Below, in pieces: positions 27,521-36,877 of a stretch of 64,000 nucleotides of DNA. Both the position numbers and the translations under genes were made by a program. The notes beneath the pieces are model-generated. The model had not been told where the DNA came from. It saw only the letters and a list, made by a program, of their open reading frames with translations, and ran no database searches. The DNA is taken from contig DATEOF010000216.1 in NCBI GenBank assembly GCA_035274465.1, positions 5,053 to 69,052 on the forward strand. The letters are read 5' to 3'. Position 1 is the stretch's first letter, and each line of letters starts with the position of its first letter. Source of the stretch: JADGRF01 sp035274465 (GTDB lineage Bacteria > Myxococcota_A > Polyangia > Polyangiales > JAFGIB01).

Positions 27521-28657
27521 GTGTCCCTGCCCTTGTTCAATGAAGCCGAACCTGGGGCATGGGCGCGGGGTGAGAGTCCAGAGCTCGACTCGCACTGGCG
27601 ACGCGAAGTGCGCCAGGCGATTACCTCGCTCGAGGGCCTCGATCAGGCGTTGACGCTGTCGGCGGCGGAGCGCGCGGGCGTCGAGCGTGCGCTGGCCGGC
27701 GGCTTTCCGCTGGCCATCACGCCCTACTACCTGAGCCTGTGCGATCCGCACGACCCGAGCTGCCCGATCCGGCTGCAGTGCGTGCCGCGCATCGCAGAAG
27801 CGCAGATCGGCCGCGGTGATCTGCGCGATCCGCTCGGCGAAGAAGCGCACGAGGTCGCACCGCACCTGGTGCAGCGCTACCCCGATCGCGTACTCCTCCT
27901 GGTCACCGACCGCTGCAGCGTGTACTGCCGCTTCTGCACTCGCTCGCGCATGGTCGGAGCGGGCGGCGGCGTGCGCTCGCGCCAGCAGCTGGCGGCGGCA
28001 TTCGAGTACATCCGCACGCACCCCGAGATCCAGGACGTCATCGTCTCGGGCGGCGATCCGCTGGTGATGTCCGACGAGCGCGTGGCGGGTCTATTGGGTG
28101 AGCTCGCGGGCATCGAGCACGTGCTGACCGTACGCGTCGCCAGCCGCACGCCGGTCACCTTGCCGCAGCGCATCACCGACACGCTCTGCCGCGCGCTGCG
28201 CAGCCACCCCGCGGTCTGGTTGATGACGCACTTCAACCACCCCAAGGAGCTCACGCCCCAGGCACGCGAGGCTTGTGCGCGCCTGGTCGATCACGGCATC
28301 CCGGTCATGAACCAGAGCGTCTTGCTGCGCGGCGTGAACGACGACGCAGCCACGCTCGAGCGACTGTTTCGCGGCTTGGTCCGCACGCGTGTGCGTCCCT
28401 ACTACCTGCTGCAAGCGGATCCAGTGCGCGGCACCTCGCATCTGCGCACACCTCTCGGCCGCGGCATCGAGATCATCGGGCAGCTGCAGGGCCGGCTGAG
28501 CGGCATCGCGCTGCCCAAGTTCATCGTCGACACCCCCGGCGGCAAGGGCAAGGTGCCGGTCGGCCCCGAGGTGATCGTGCGCCGCGAGGGCCCGAACACC
28601 ACGCTGCGAACGTTCCGCGGCGAGCTCGTTGACTATGTCGATCCCGATGAGACTTGA
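27521..28657 (+). CDS. KamA-family radical SAM aminomutase
   Basis: 378 residues from a GTG start. The radical SAM cluster motif is CSVYCRFC (Cys132, Cys136, Cys139), SGGDPL is the SAM-binding GGD motif, and PGGKGK near the end (Lys342/Lys344) fits the PLP lysine site of lysine 2,3-aminomutases. The length is between EpmB (about 340) and clostridial LAM (416). A role as lysine 2,3-aminomutase (lysine to beta-lysine) is likely, but EpmB-like modification of elongation factor P is possible; no epmA/efp gene is adjacent. The stop codon overlaps the TTG start of the LD-carboxypeptidase gene by 4 bp, so the two are coupled. Confidence 0.9.
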   Translation: MSLPLFNEAEPGAWARGESPELDSHWRREVRQAITSLEGLDQALTLSAAERAGVERALAGGFPLAITPYYLSLCDPHDPSCPIRLQCVPRIAEAQIGRGDLRDPLGEEAHEVAPHLVQRYPDRVLLLVTDRCSVYCRFCTRSRMVGAGGGVRSRQQLAAAFEYIRTHPEIQDVIVSGGDPLVMSDERVAGLLGELAGIEHVLTVRVASRTPVTLPQRITDTLCRALRSHPAVWLMTHFNHPKELTPQAREACARLVDHGIPVMNQSVLLRGVNDDAATLERLFRGLVRTRVRPYYLLQADPVRGTSHLRTPLGRGIEIIGQLQGRLSGIALPKFIVDTPGGKGKVPVGPEVIVRREGPNTTLRTFRGELVDYVDPDET

Positions 28658-29568
28658 GTACCCTTCGGAGATTGAGCGAGACATTCTCAGGTCGTTATCT
28701 GGCGCCGGGTGCACGCGTCTCGGTCGTCGCGCCGGCCGGACCGTTCGCCGTGGAGGATTTCGAGCACGGCATCGCGCGGCTGCGTAGTCGCTACGACGTG
28801 CACTACCAGCCGGATGTCGTCGAGCGTGCGGGCTACCTCGCGGGCGACGACGCGCGCCGGCTCGCCGAGCTGCAGCGGGCGCTGGACGACGACGGCGTGG
28901 ACGCGATCATCGCCGCTCGCGGCGGCTACGGTGCGACGCGTCTGCTCTCGCGCCTCGACTTCGCCCCGTTGCGAAGGCGGCCGAAGCTGCTCGTGGGCTT
29001 CAGCGACATCAGCGCGCTGCACGCGCAGTGGGCGCGCGCGCGCCTGCTCTCGGTGCACGGCACGATGGTGGCCGCCCTCGGCCGCTGTGAGCAGCAGCTG
29101 TACGAGCGTCATCGAGCTGCCCTCGAGGGCCAGTTCGTCGAGCGCTTCAGCGGCTTGACCACGATCGCGACCGGCCGTGCCGAGGGCGTACTGCTCGGCG
29201 GCAACCTCACCGTGCTGAGCGCATTGCTAGGCACTCCGTACGCGCTGCCGACGGCCGGGGCGATCCTGTTCTTCGAGGACATCGGCGAGCGGCCGTACCG
29301 CCTTGATCGCATGCTGACCCAGTGGCATGACGCGGGAGCGTTCGCCGCCGTGAGCGGCATCGTGCTGGGCGCGTTCGTGCAAGCCGATCCGGGGCCGGAC
29401 CAGGTCGGCGCTGCGGAGGTGCTGGCCGAGCGGCTCGGCGATCTAGGGATACCCGTGCTGAGCGGCCTGCCCGCAGGTCATATCGACGACAACGCCGAGC
29501 TCGCGTTCGGCCGGCGCGTGTTGCTGGATGGCGCACGCGGTGAACTACAGCTGTCACCCCTGCCGTGA
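28654..29568 (+). CDS. LD-carboxypeptidase, peptidase family S66
   Basis: 304 residues. Starts at a TTG that overlaps the upstream stop; a TTG at 28672 is an alternative. The family opening VSVVAPAGPF is present, with a nucleophile Ser117 in GFSDISALH, Glu in FFEDIGERPYRLDRML and His in LPAGHIDDNAELAFG, which gives the complete Ser-Glu-His triad. RGGYGATRLL is the conserved glycine-rich turn. The enzyme removes the terminal D-alanine from murein tetrapeptides in the cytoplasm during cell-wall recycling; related S66 members cleave microcin C7-type compounds. Placement in a gluconeogenic run has no obvious logic. Confidence 0.93.
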   Translation: MSTLRRLSETFSGRYLAPGARVSVVAPAGPFAVEDFEHGIARLRSRYDVHYQPDVVERAGYLAGDDARRLAELQRALDDDGVDAIIAARGGYGATRLLSRLDFAPLRRRPKLLVGFSDISALHAQWARARLLSVHGTMVAALGRCEQQLYERHRAALEGQFVERFSGLTTIATGRAEGVLLGGNLTVLSALLGTPYALPTAGAILFFEDIGERPYRLDRMLTQWHDAGAFAAVSGIVLGAFVQADPGPDQVGAAEVLAERLGDLGIPVLSGLPAGHIDDNAELAFGRRVLLDGARGELQLSPLP

Positions 29569-29579
29569 AGGAGCGCCGG

Positions 29580-30179
29580 ATGCGCGGATCGACTTGGCTG
29601 TTTATGGCTATCGCTGTGCTGCTGAGCGCGTGCGGAGCTTCGTTGCCGGCGCGTTACGTCATCGAGCACGATCTCGGCGCGTTCGCCTATCGCCGATACC
29701 AGAAGAGTCTGGACATCGAGGTGCCGATCGCCGGCAACACTGCGACGGGTCACACGGCTAGCTATTTGAGACGCGGGGCCAAGGACGAGGTCGCGGTCGT
29801 GACTGCATTCGTGACCGTATACAAACAAGCGAAGTCACTCACTGCAGAGGCGCGCGCCTCGCTGCAGAACCTGGCCGGATATGTGCTCACGCCGTCCGAG
29901 CTCGCGGGCGAATACGTCTGGTTACTCGATGCGCCAGGCCGCGAACGCTGGTGCGTTTGGGTGTCTGCGGAGCGGCTCGTAAAGATTGGCGTACAGCCCG
30001 GCCAAGAGTTCCCGGAAGCCGTAGTCGCCGCGTATTTGGACATTTATCCGAGCGACTTGAACGAACGTGGCGTCGCGCGAGAAGACGCGCCGAGTGCAGG
30101 TGACGCCAAGGCCGCCGCCGATAGCGACGAACCCGGGCTCGGCGTGCCGCAGAGTTTGCGCGAGAACGCGCCGCGCTGA
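29580..30179 (+). CDS. Small lipoprotein of unknown function
   Basis: 199 residues from the ATG at 29580, chosen because AAGGAG ends 6 nt upstream. The signal peptide has a lipobox (VLLSAC). The mature part shows no family I recognise: FAYRRYQKSLDIEVPI, a conserved-looking WLLDAPGRERWCVWVSAERLVK and an acidic Ala-rich tail. It starts 11 bp after the LD-carboxypeptidase stop, so it is likely the last gene of the run that begins with PEP carboxykinase. Confidence 0.8.
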   Translation: MRGSTWLFMAIAVLLSACGASLPARYVIEHDLGAFAYRRYQKSLDIEVPIAGNTATGHTASYLRRGAKDEVAVVTAFVTVYKQAKSLTAEARASLQNLAGYVLTPSELAGEYVWLLDAPGRERWCVWVSAERLVKIGVQPGQEFPEAVVAAYLDIYPSDLNERGVAREDAPSAGDAKAAADSDEPGLGVPQSLRENAPR

Positions 30180-30380
30180 ATTCACTTCGCTGTTAGTGCG
30201 ACTCACGTGTGTTGATCGTCTGCGCTCCCGGTCCGGGACAGACAACCTTGCGGTGCGAGGTTAGTCTGCATTTGCTCGCCGGCCTGGCTTGAAACTGTGT
30301 TACACACATGCTCACTTTACTGCGTGCAGCGTCGAGTTGCCACGACGAGGACGCGCACGACAGCGGCGAAGGAATCCGAC

Positions 30381-31985
30381 ATGACGACTCGCTCCAGCAT
30401 GAATCGATCACTCTTTTTGATCATCGCGCTGCCGTTGACTGCGCTCGGCTGCAGCGGCTCGAAGACGAACGCTCCCGTGCTTCCAGCGGGTGGCAGCGGC
30501 GCTCCCGTGGGCATGATGCCATCACCCAGCACCGGCATGCCGCCGACAGCTGCAAACCCGCCGATGACCGGCGGACCGAGCACGACGCCAACCATGCCCA
30601 CGGCGCGGGCAGGCGCAGCAGCGCCGGGCGCGACCGCAGGTACGGGCGCCACGCCGACTGTGCCATCGCCGGGCGATGTCGGAGTCGCAGGCGGCCCGAG
30701 CACGACGCCGACGACGCCGCCCCCGCCAGCCGGTAGCGCCGACTGGACGATGATGGGCTACGACCACGGCTCGACCTACTTCAACAAGGCCGAGACCAAG
30801 ATCACCAAGGACAACGTCGCCAGCCTGACCGTGAAGTTCCAGGCCGACATGGGCGCCGCGGTCTACGGCGCGCCGCTGCAAGTCGGCGACAACGTCTACG
30901 TCTCGGGCAGCGGCGGCTTGCGCGGCTACGACGGCATGGGCAAGGAGCTCTGGAAAGCCTCGCCGGGCACCAGCGGTTCGATGGCCTACTCGGACGGCAC
31001 GCTGTACGTGAACACGACCGGCTCGAAGATCCTGGCGCTCAACGCCGCGGACGGGAAGCCGCTCTGGACGAAGCCGTACCAGACCTCGCCTGCCGACGGC
31101 ACGTCGTCGCCGCTCGTCGCAGGTGATCTGGTGATCGTCGGCGGCTCGAACGGTGGACAGGAGCTCGGTGGTGGTCAGTTCCGCGGGTTCTTGTCGGCGA
31201 TCGACAAGAAGACCGGCGAGATGAAGTGGTCGACGTTCACCGTCCCCGAGACGGCCCACGGCGCGTCGATCTGGTCGTCGCCCTCGGCCGATGTCGAGGG
31301 CGGTGTGGCGTACGCCGGCACGGGCAACAACTACGGCCAGCCCGCGACCGACAGCTCGGACTCGATCATCGCCTTCGATCTCACGACCGGCACGATCAAG
31401 TGGAAGGCGCAGCGCACCGTGGGCGACGCGTTCAGCCTGGCAGGCGGTGGCCCCGACGCCGACTTCGGCGCGAACCCCGTGCTGTACGAGGTCATGATCG
31501 GCGGCGTGATGACCAAGGTCGCGTCGGCGGGTGACAAGGGCGGCACCGCGCACGCGGTGCTGCGCGCGGACGGCAAGGAGCTGTGGAAGCGCTCGCTCGG
31601 CATGGGCCAGGCCGACGGCAGCCGCGGCATCTTTACCAACTCGACCTGGACCGGTAAATACATGCTGTTCGCGATCAACGAAGGCGGTCCAGCCACCATG
31701 TACGCGCTCGACGGCGCGACCGGCGACATCAAGTGGATGCGCAAGCTGAGCGCGCAGGTGTGGGGGCGCACGGCCGTCGCCAACGGCGTCGGCTTCGCCG
31801 GCGTCGGCACGAACCTCGAAGCGTTCGACGTCGAGACCGGCATGCTGATCAAGTCGTGGCCATCGAAGGGCGGCACGATCGCCAGCACGATCACGGTCGC
31901 GAACGGACGCGTGGCGTTCGGCGAAGGCTTGACCTGGTCCAGCGGCAAGGCCGGCCAGACGCTGACCGTCCTCGCGCTACCGTGA
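30381..31985 (+). CDS. PQQ-like beta-propeller lipoprotein
   Basis: 534 residues from the ATG at 30381 (ribosome site AAGGA, 7 nt upstream). Lipobox TALGC, then about 90 residues of Pro/Thr/Gly/Ala linker. The rest consists of quinoprotein-type blade repeats (GxxxALDAxTGxxxW pattern: ILALNAADGKPLW, LSAIDKKTGEMKW, IIAFDLTTGTIKW, MYALDGATGDIKW), as in BamB or PQQ dehydrogenase propellers. The Asp/Cys and c-haem residues of true PQQ alcohol dehydrogenases were not seen, so it is probably a scaffold or binding protein. The 3' end overlaps the convergent phosphatase gene by 9 bp. Confidence 0.85.
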   Translation: MTTRSSMNRSLFLIIALPLTALGCSGSKTNAPVLPAGGSGAPVGMMPSPSTGMPPTAANPPMTGGPSTTPTMPTARAGAAAPGATAGTGATPTVPSPGDVGVAGGPSTTPTTPPPPAGSADWTMMGYDHGSTYFNKAETKITKDNVASLTVKFQADMGAAVYGAPLQVGDNVYVSGSGGLRGYDGMGKELWKASPGTSGSMAYSDGTLYVNTTGSKILALNAADGKPLWTKPYQTSPADGTSSPLVAGDLVIVGGSNGGQELGGGQFRGFLSAIDKKTGEMKWSTFTVPETAHGASIWSSPSADVEGGVAYAGTGNNYGQPATDSSDSIIAFDLTTGTIKWKAQRTVGDAFSLAGGGPDADFGANPVLYEVMIGGVMTKVASAGDKGGTAHAVLRADGKELWKRSLGMGQADGSRGIFTNSTWTGKYMLFAINEGGPATMYALDGATGDIKWMRKLSAQVWGRTAVANGVGFAGVGTNLEAFDVETGMLIKSWPSKGGTIASTITVANGRVAFGEGLTWSSGKAGQTLTVLALP

Positions 31986-32699
31986 ACGAGCTTTCGTGTT
32001 GTCGCGCAACACCTCCAGCTCGGCATCGCTGATGCCGATGCTGGCCAGGTGGGCCTCGATGCCCCCACGGCGTTCGATCTCCTGCAACACCGCCTGCAGA
32101 CTGGGCGGTGTCGCACCGACGCTGTGCCTGGAGAGCTCGTACTCGCGGATGATCGCGTCCTGCGAGGCACCCAGAGCTCGCAGGATCAGCGCGGCCAGCA
32201 CGCCGGTGCGATCGCGGCCGTAGGTGCAGTGGAAGTAGATCGGGTACGCCTGGTCATCGCCGAGCAGGTGAAAGGCCGTGGCGATCGAGTCGTCGGTGTC
32301 GAGATCCGCGAGGTAGTCGGTCGGGCTGACGCTGTACGGGATCGGCAACGGCGCGAGCACCATTCGCGCCTGCTGCTCGACGCACTCGCTCTCCGGTGTA
32401 GCGCTGCGTTCCGACTCTTCACGCAGATCGATCACGCTACGCACGCCCAGCCGAGCGAGCTCGTCGCAGCCCGCATCGCTGAGCCCCGAGAGCGTGGGGC
32501 CGCGCGCCAGCACGCCGTATTCGACCGTGGCGCCGCCCGAGAGCCGCGTGCCGCCCAGGTCGCGCGCGTTGAGCACCTCCCCTTGCAGCAGCTGGTGCAC
32601 GGCGGGATCCACGGACTCGTGCTCCTCCCGCCCATCACTGGAAGCGTGGACGCAGCCGGCACAGATCGAGAGGCAGAGGGCGAGGCGACAGCAGGACAT
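31977..32699 (-). CDS. Tyrosine/dual-specificity phosphatase-like lipoprotein
   Basis: 240 residues. The signature HCTYGRDRTG (near 156-165) is the Cys-x5-Arg loop of protein tyrosine phosphatases, with catalytic Cys and Arg present. NARDLGGTRL and VIDLREESER are typical of the Y_phosphatase3/lipid-phosphatase subgroup. An N-terminal lipobox-like leader (LCLSICAGC) points to export, so the substrate is likely periplasmic or surface-exposed. The gene begins 6 bp after the LuxR-type regulator stop, which suggests joint transcription. Confidence 0.88.
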   Translation of the reverse strand: MSCCRLALCLSICAGCVHASSDGREEHESVDPAVHQLLQGEVLNARDLGGTRLSGGATVEYGVLARGPTLSGLSDAGCDELARLGVRSVIDLREESERSATPESECVEQQARMVLAPLPIPYSVSPTDYLADLDTDDSIATAFHLLGDDQAYPIYFHCTYGRDRTGVLAALILRALGASQDAIIREYELSRHSVGATPPSLQAVLQEIERRGGIEAHLASIGISDAELEVLRDNTKARSR

Positions 32700-32705
32700 C
32701 GGGCC

Positions 32706-33443
32706 TCAGCGTAGCACCGCCAGGCGCACGATCTCCGCGCGGTTGGCCGCGCCCAGCCGGCCCCGTACCTCCGTGAGCAGGTTGCGCACGGTATTCGCCG
32801 ACAGGCCGAGCGCCTGGCCGATCTCCGCGTTGGTGTGCCCGAGTGCGACGCGCTCGACGATCTCGCGCTGGCGCGGGGTCAAGCGCTGGTCCTGGCAGCG
32901 CAAGCGCACCACCGGCCCCGCCAGCGCACTGCTCGCCAGCACCTGGTGGAGTGCATCGCCGACCGTCAGCGCGGGCAAGAGCGCCCGCAACGCGGCCTGA
33001 TCGCGCTGCGTGAAGCTCGCGGCCGCATGCCGGAATAACGCCACGACGCTCACGATCTTCTCGCGCACGATCAGGTGACCGGCCAACATCGCGCGCGCCC
33101 GAAACGGCCGAGCCACGCGCGCGTCCCAGGCCTTGCGAGCGCGCGACCCAGCCGGAAACGCCTCGCGATCGCTCGCCACGCCGCCTTGCGAAAGCGCGAG
33201 CTCGCGCAACCGCGCGAACAACACCGCGTTCTCATCCCAACCTTTGCGACTCGCGTCGATCAACTCCGGCGTCAACCCCAAGAGGGCCGCGCGCTCGAGC
33301 GGCACGCGCGGCGAGAGCTCGTGAAACAACGCGGCGTCGAAGCGGATGCACTCGCCGAGCAACGCCAGCGCACCTCGGCGGTACTCGAGCCCGTCGCTCG
33401 CGCGCTGCGCGAGCTCACACAGCGCGCGTTCGATGTTCTGCAT
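32706..33443 (-). CDS. LuxR-family (HTH) transcriptional regulator
   Basis: 245 residues from the ATG at 33443. The C-terminal 65 residues are the LuxR/GerE helix-turn-helix (LTPRQREIVERVALGHTNAEIGQALGLSANTVRNLL). The N-terminal 170 residues look like a GAF/PAS-type ligand or signal domain (ALLGECIRFDAALFHELSP; VREKIVSVVALFRH), with no receiver Asp and no acyl-homoserine lactone signature. It is probably self-contained and controls itself and the phosphatase gene 6 bp downstream. A 6-bp inverted repeat is upstream. Confidence 0.9.
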   Translation of the reverse strand: MQNIERALCELAQRASDGLEYRRGALALLGECIRFDAALFHELSPRVPLERAALLGLTPELIDASRKGWDENAVLFARLRELALSQGGVASDREAFPAGSRARKAWDARVARPFRARAMLAGHLIVREKIVSVVALFRHAAASFTQRDQAALRALLPALTVGDALHQVLASSALAGPVVRLRCQDQRLTPRQREIVERVALGHTNAEIGQALGLSANTVRNLLTEVRGRLGAANRAEIVRLAVLR

Positions 33444-33485
33444 GGGCCGTGAACAGGCTACACCGGCCGGTGAGCTCGAGAGGCT

Positions 33486-33508
33486 CGTTCGCGTAAAGAA
33501 AACGAACG
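33486..33508. promoter_or_regulatory. Candidate operator upstream of the LuxR-type gene
   Basis: CGTTCG (33486-33491) and CGAACG (33503-33508) form a perfect inverted repeat with an 11-bp A-rich spacer, 43-65 bp upstream of the minus-strand LuxR-type start. LuxR-type proteins bind dyads of about 20 bp, so this is a plausible autoregulatory site; no experimental support. Confidence 0.3.
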
Positions 33509-33517
33509 CCCTACCCC

Positions 33518-33856
33518 GTGTGTGGTCGATTTCTTGACGACTCACGCCGCTCACGGCTGCAGGTTTGGCAGTCCCTGGGTCTGGAACGCGGCTTGCACGT
33601 CTTCCCCGACGTGAAGATCCTGGATGCACGTTTTCATCCACGTTCATGCCGCTCCGAGGGCTCGCTGGTCCTGGCGCGCGTGTACTGCGAGCGGGGTACG
33701 ACGCAAGTAGAAGCGGTCCACTCCGCATTGGAGAACACCGGGCCCATGGTGAAGCTGCGCTGCCTGGTCGAACAGGCTGGACCGCACACATTCGAGTCGT
33801 TGTTGTCGCTACACAGCGATCACTGGACGTTCGCCGTCTGCCGTGCAGCGCGCTGA
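33518..33856 (+). CDS. Small hypothetical protein
   Basis: 112 codons from a GTG at 33518. The codons in the middle part prefer G or C in the third position, as in neighbouring genes, which argues weakly for coding. The protein contains several Cys residues (LARVYCERG, LRCLVEQAG, FAVCRAAR) and no known motif. No clear ribosome site. It sits between the divergent LuxR-type gene and the histidine kinase gene on the same strand. It could be a chance frame. Confidence 0.35.
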   Translation: MCGRFLDDSRRSRLQVWQSLGLERGLHVFPDVKILDARFHPRSCRSEGSLVLARVYCERGTTQVEAVHSALENTGPMVKLRCLVEQAGPHTFESLLSLHSDHWTFAVCRAAR

Positions 33857-33949
33857 CGCCGGGGACATGATCTGCAATTTCCATTCCGGCCCGGCAGTTG
33901 GCACAGCGGAGCTGACGAGCAGGCAAATGGGCTACGCTTCACGCGGCGT

Positions 33950-35434
33950 ATGACTCGATCTTCGAAGCTGACGGTACGGCTTGCGCTCGCGTCGATTCTG
34001 TCCACGGCAGCGGTTACGGCGGTGTGTATCGTGGCGCTGGTTGCGCTCGTGGATGTCTCGGACCACACGCGCGCAGTGGTTTCCCGCGAGGTCGATCTGC
34101 TGCGCGACGCGGCAGCATTCGACGCGCTCATCTATCAGAAGGGCTTCGTCGCAGACTACATGCTGACTGGCGACTCGGTGTGGCTCGAGAAGCTCGAGGC
34201 CACGCGTGCAGAGTTCGCGCGCTGGGTGACTCGCTCCGAGCCGTGGCTGGATGGCCAGCAGCACGCATTGCTGGCCGAAATCATACGCGAGAACAACGCC
34301 TACGACGCGCTGCGCCGCCGCGCGATCGACCTGTTCGACGCAGGGCGCAACGACGAGGCGGTCGCGATGATTCCGCTCTATCACCGTCACATCGATGCGC
34401 TCTTCGAGCTCGCACAACGCTTCAGCGCGGTGGCTCGCTCCCAGACGCAAAGCTCGCTGATCTCGGCAGAACGCTCGATCCGCGAGTTGGCTTGGCTACT
34501 GGTGGTGACCAGCGTGATCAGCGCACTCGCCAGCCTGATCGTGGGGTACCTTTGGGCCCGCCGCGTCGCGCGCCCGTTGTATCAGCTGCAACTCCAGGTC
34601 GAGTCCGCTGCGCAGCGCACGCGCATCCACGTGGAGGCAAGCGGCGACGACCGCGGCCTTGCAGCTCAAATCGCCGCGCTCGTTCACAAGGCCGAGGAAG
34701 CGGACGCGGAGCTCACGCAACAGCGCCGGCGCTTGGTCCAGAGCGAAAAGATGTCGGCCATCGGCGAGCTGGCGGCCAAGCTCGGCCACGAGATCCTGAA
34801 CCCCCTCGCGGGCATGAAGGCCGCCGTGCAATTGATGAGCATTCAGGCCGAATCTGCGGAGCTGAACGCAGCCGATCTGCGATCGATGAGCTCGGCGCTC
34901 GAGCGCGAGGTCACGCGTATCGAGGAGCTCGTGCGGCGCCTGCTCGGCTACGCGCGCCCGCTCACGCTCGAGGTATCCGCGTGCGAGGTGAGCGCGTTTC
35001 TCGAGGACGCACGGCAGTCCGTCGAAGGGCAGCTGCGGGAGGCACGCTGGCGCTTCGTGCGCGACGTCTCCGAGAATCTACCCTGTATCGAAGTCGATCG
35101 GCTCCTGATCACACAGCTCTTCGTCAACCTGCTGCGCAATGCGGTCGAGGCCATGCCGGAGGGAGGCACGATCACGACGCGGGCGTCACTGCGCGAGTCG
35201 CTCGCACGGCGCGAGGTCGTCGCGATCGAGATCCTGGACGAAGGCCCCGGCCTCCCCCCAGACGTCATGGCGCGTGTGTTTACGCCGTTTCATTCGACGA
35301 AGCCGGCCGGCCACGGCCTGGGTCTGGCGACTTCTCGCAACATCGTGGTGGAGCACGGCGGGGCGATCGAGGCGCACAATCGCGGCGATCGCAGCGGTGC
35401 GAGGTTCGAGGTCTTGTTGCCAGTGTCGAGGTGA
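33950..35434 (+). CDS. Sensor histidine kinase with periplasmic helical domain
   Basis: 494 residues. Transmembrane helix at about 12-35, a periplasmic helical bundle (about 36-180, like CHASE3/4HB sensors), second transmembrane helix at about 183-203, then a HAMP-like segment (RVARPLYQLQLQVE). HisKA box KLGHEILNPLAG with His280; HATPase_c with NLLRNAVEAM, DEGPGLP and GHGLGLA. An NtrB/ZraS-like class that pairs with sigma-54 activators. The partner regulator gene begins 3 bp after its stop. Confidence 0.94.
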   Translation: MTRSSKLTVRLALASILSTAAVTAVCIVALVALVDVSDHTRAVVSREVDLLRDAAAFDALIYQKGFVADYMLTGDSVWLEKLEATRAEFARWVTRSEPWLDGQQHALLAEIIRENNAYDALRRRAIDLFDAGRNDEAVAMIPLYHRHIDALFELAQRFSAVARSQTQSSLISAERSIRELAWLLVVTSVISALASLIVGYLWARRVARPLYQLQLQVESAAQRTRIHVEASGDDRGLAAQIAALVHKAEEADAELTQQRRRLVQSEKMSAIGELAAKLGHEILNPLAGMKAAVQLMSIQAESAELNAADLRSMSSALEREVTRIEELVRRLLGYARPLTLEVSACEVSAFLEDARQSVEGQLREARWRFVRDVSENLPCIEVDRLLITQLFVNLLRNAVEAMPEGGTITTRASLRESLARREVVAIEILDEGPGLPPDVMARVFTPFHSTKPAGHGLGLATSRNIVVEHGGAIEAHNRGDRSGARFEVLLPVSR

Positions 35435-35437
35435 GTC

Positions 35438-36841
35438 ATGCGAGCGAGTGTACTGGTCGTCGATGATGAGCCCTTGATCCGGCAAACGCTGGTGGCTGCA
35501 CTCACGCGCGAAGGCTACGGCGTGAGCTCCGCCGCCAGCGCAGCGGCTGCCGGCGAGATGTTCGCGAGCGAACGACCGGACGTGGTCATCATCGATTTGA
35601 TTCTGGGGGACGGGCACGGCCTCGACCTACTGCGACATATGCGGAGCGAGGCGCCGGAGACGAAATTCCTCGTGATCACCGCGCAAGGCTCGGTCGAGGA
35701 GGCAGTGAACGCCATGAAGCTCGGTGCGTACGACTTCGTGCGCAAGCCGTTCGACCTCGCCGAGGTCATCGCAGGCATTCGCAACGCGCTGCACATGACG
35801 TCGCTGGAGCAGCAAGTGGCGTACTTCGCCAGACGCGATCGCGGCCGCTCTCAACAGACCGTCGTCGCGTCTGCGTCGCGCGCCATGCAGCGTGTATTGC
35901 AGGAAGCAAGGCTGATCGCGAGCAACGATGTGCCGGTCGTGCTCGTGCTCGGAGAGAGCGGCAGCGGCAAGCAGTTGCTGGCGCGCATGCTGCACGAAAG
36001 CTCACCGGCAGCCAGCGGCGCATTCGTGGAGCTGAACTGCTCGGCGATCCCCGACACGTTGGTGGAGAGCGAGCTGTTCGGCCATGAACGCGGTGCCTTC
36101 TCCGACGCGCGCAGCCGCAAGCTCGGCCTGGTCGAGATCGCGGACGGTGGCACGCTGTTTCTCGACGAGATCGGCGACCTGAACCTCGCGGCTCAAGCCA
36201 AGCTACTGACGTTTCTCGAGCAGCGGAGCTTCCGGCGTCTGGGCAGCACGGTCTTGAAGCAAGTGAACGCGCGCGTGATCGCAGCCACGAACCGAGACCT
36301 CGCGAGCATGGTTCAGGCGAAGTCGTTCCGCGAGGATCTCTGGTATCGCCTCGGCGGCATGACGCTGCGCATTCCGCCGTTGCGCGAACGCACCGAGGAC
36401 ATTGCCGTGCTCATCCAGGCCTTCCTGGCCGAGGCGAATCGCACGTACGGCCGTCGCTGGACGGGCATCTCCGATCAGGCGCTCGGCGTGCTCACGCGCT
36501 ACCGCTGGCCCGGCAACATTCGTGAGCTCCGCGCCGTCATCCACCGCATTGCGCTGATGAACGAGACAGAGATCATGGACCTGGCGCACCTGCCGAGCGA
36601 GTTGATCAGCGCGGCGCTGGCCGAGCCGGAGCCCGCGTCGCAGAGCGAGCTTGCGCGTGGAACGCCGCTCGGCGGCATCCCGACGCTGGCCGAGGTCGAA
36701 GCGGTCCACATCCGGCGCGTCCTCGCGCTGTGCAACGGCAACAAGACCGCCGCGGCTCAGCTGCTCGGAATAACGCGCCAAACACTCGCGAAGAAGCTCG
36801 ACGCCGAGGACGCTGGTAGGCCTCGTCTGGGCTCCGCGTGA
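35438..36841 (+). CDS. NtrC-family response regulator with non-consensus GAFTGA loop
   Basis: 467 residues. Receiver with Asp53 and acidic DDE 9-11. The AAA+ domain has GESGSGKQ as Walker A and GGTLFLDEIGDL as Walker B. The sigma-54-contacting loop, normally GAFTGA, reads GAFSDA at 219-224 (nt 36092-36109). A Fis-type helix-turn-helix ends the protein (GNKTAAAQLLGITRQTLAKKL). Changes at the T and G of that loop usually abolish sigma-54 activation in studied activators, so this protein may act on sigma-70 promoters or as a repressor, as in some family members lacking the loop. It is followed 36 bp later by an ABC exporter, a likely target. Confidence 0.93.
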   Translation: MRASVLVVDDEPLIRQTLVAALTREGYGVSSAASAAAAGEMFASERPDVVIIDLILGDGHGLDLLRHMRSEAPETKFLVITAQGSVEEAVNAMKLGAYDFVRKPFDLAEVIAGIRNALHMTSLEQQVAYFARRDRGRSQQTVVASASRAMQRVLQEARLIASNDVPVVLVLGESGSGKQLLARMLHESSPAASGAFVELNCSAIPDTLVESELFGHERGAFSDARSRKLGLVEIADGGTLFLDEIGDLNLAAQAKLLTFLEQRSFRRLGSTVLKQVNARVIAATNRDLASMVQAKSFREDLWYRLGGMTLRIPPLRERTEDIAVLIQAFLAEANRTYGRRWTGISDQALGVLTRYRWPGNIRELRAVIHRIALMNETEIMDLAHLPSELISAALAEPEPASQSELARGTPLGGIPTLAEVEAVHIRRVLALCNGNKTAAAQLLGITRQTLAKKLDAEDAGRPRLGSA

Positions 36842-36877
36842 TACACCGCCGCCGGCGAATGCTATCGTCCGCTGCCC

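Noticed and set aside
33565..33870. Alternative reading frame of the small hypothetical gene
   Set aside because: It overlaps the 33518-33856 frame, has poorer codon bias and ends in an unlikely composition; at most one of the two can be real.
33890..33930. Possible sigma-54 promoter (TTGGCAC) before the second two-component system
   Set aside because: The -12 element is CT rather than GC at the correct distance.
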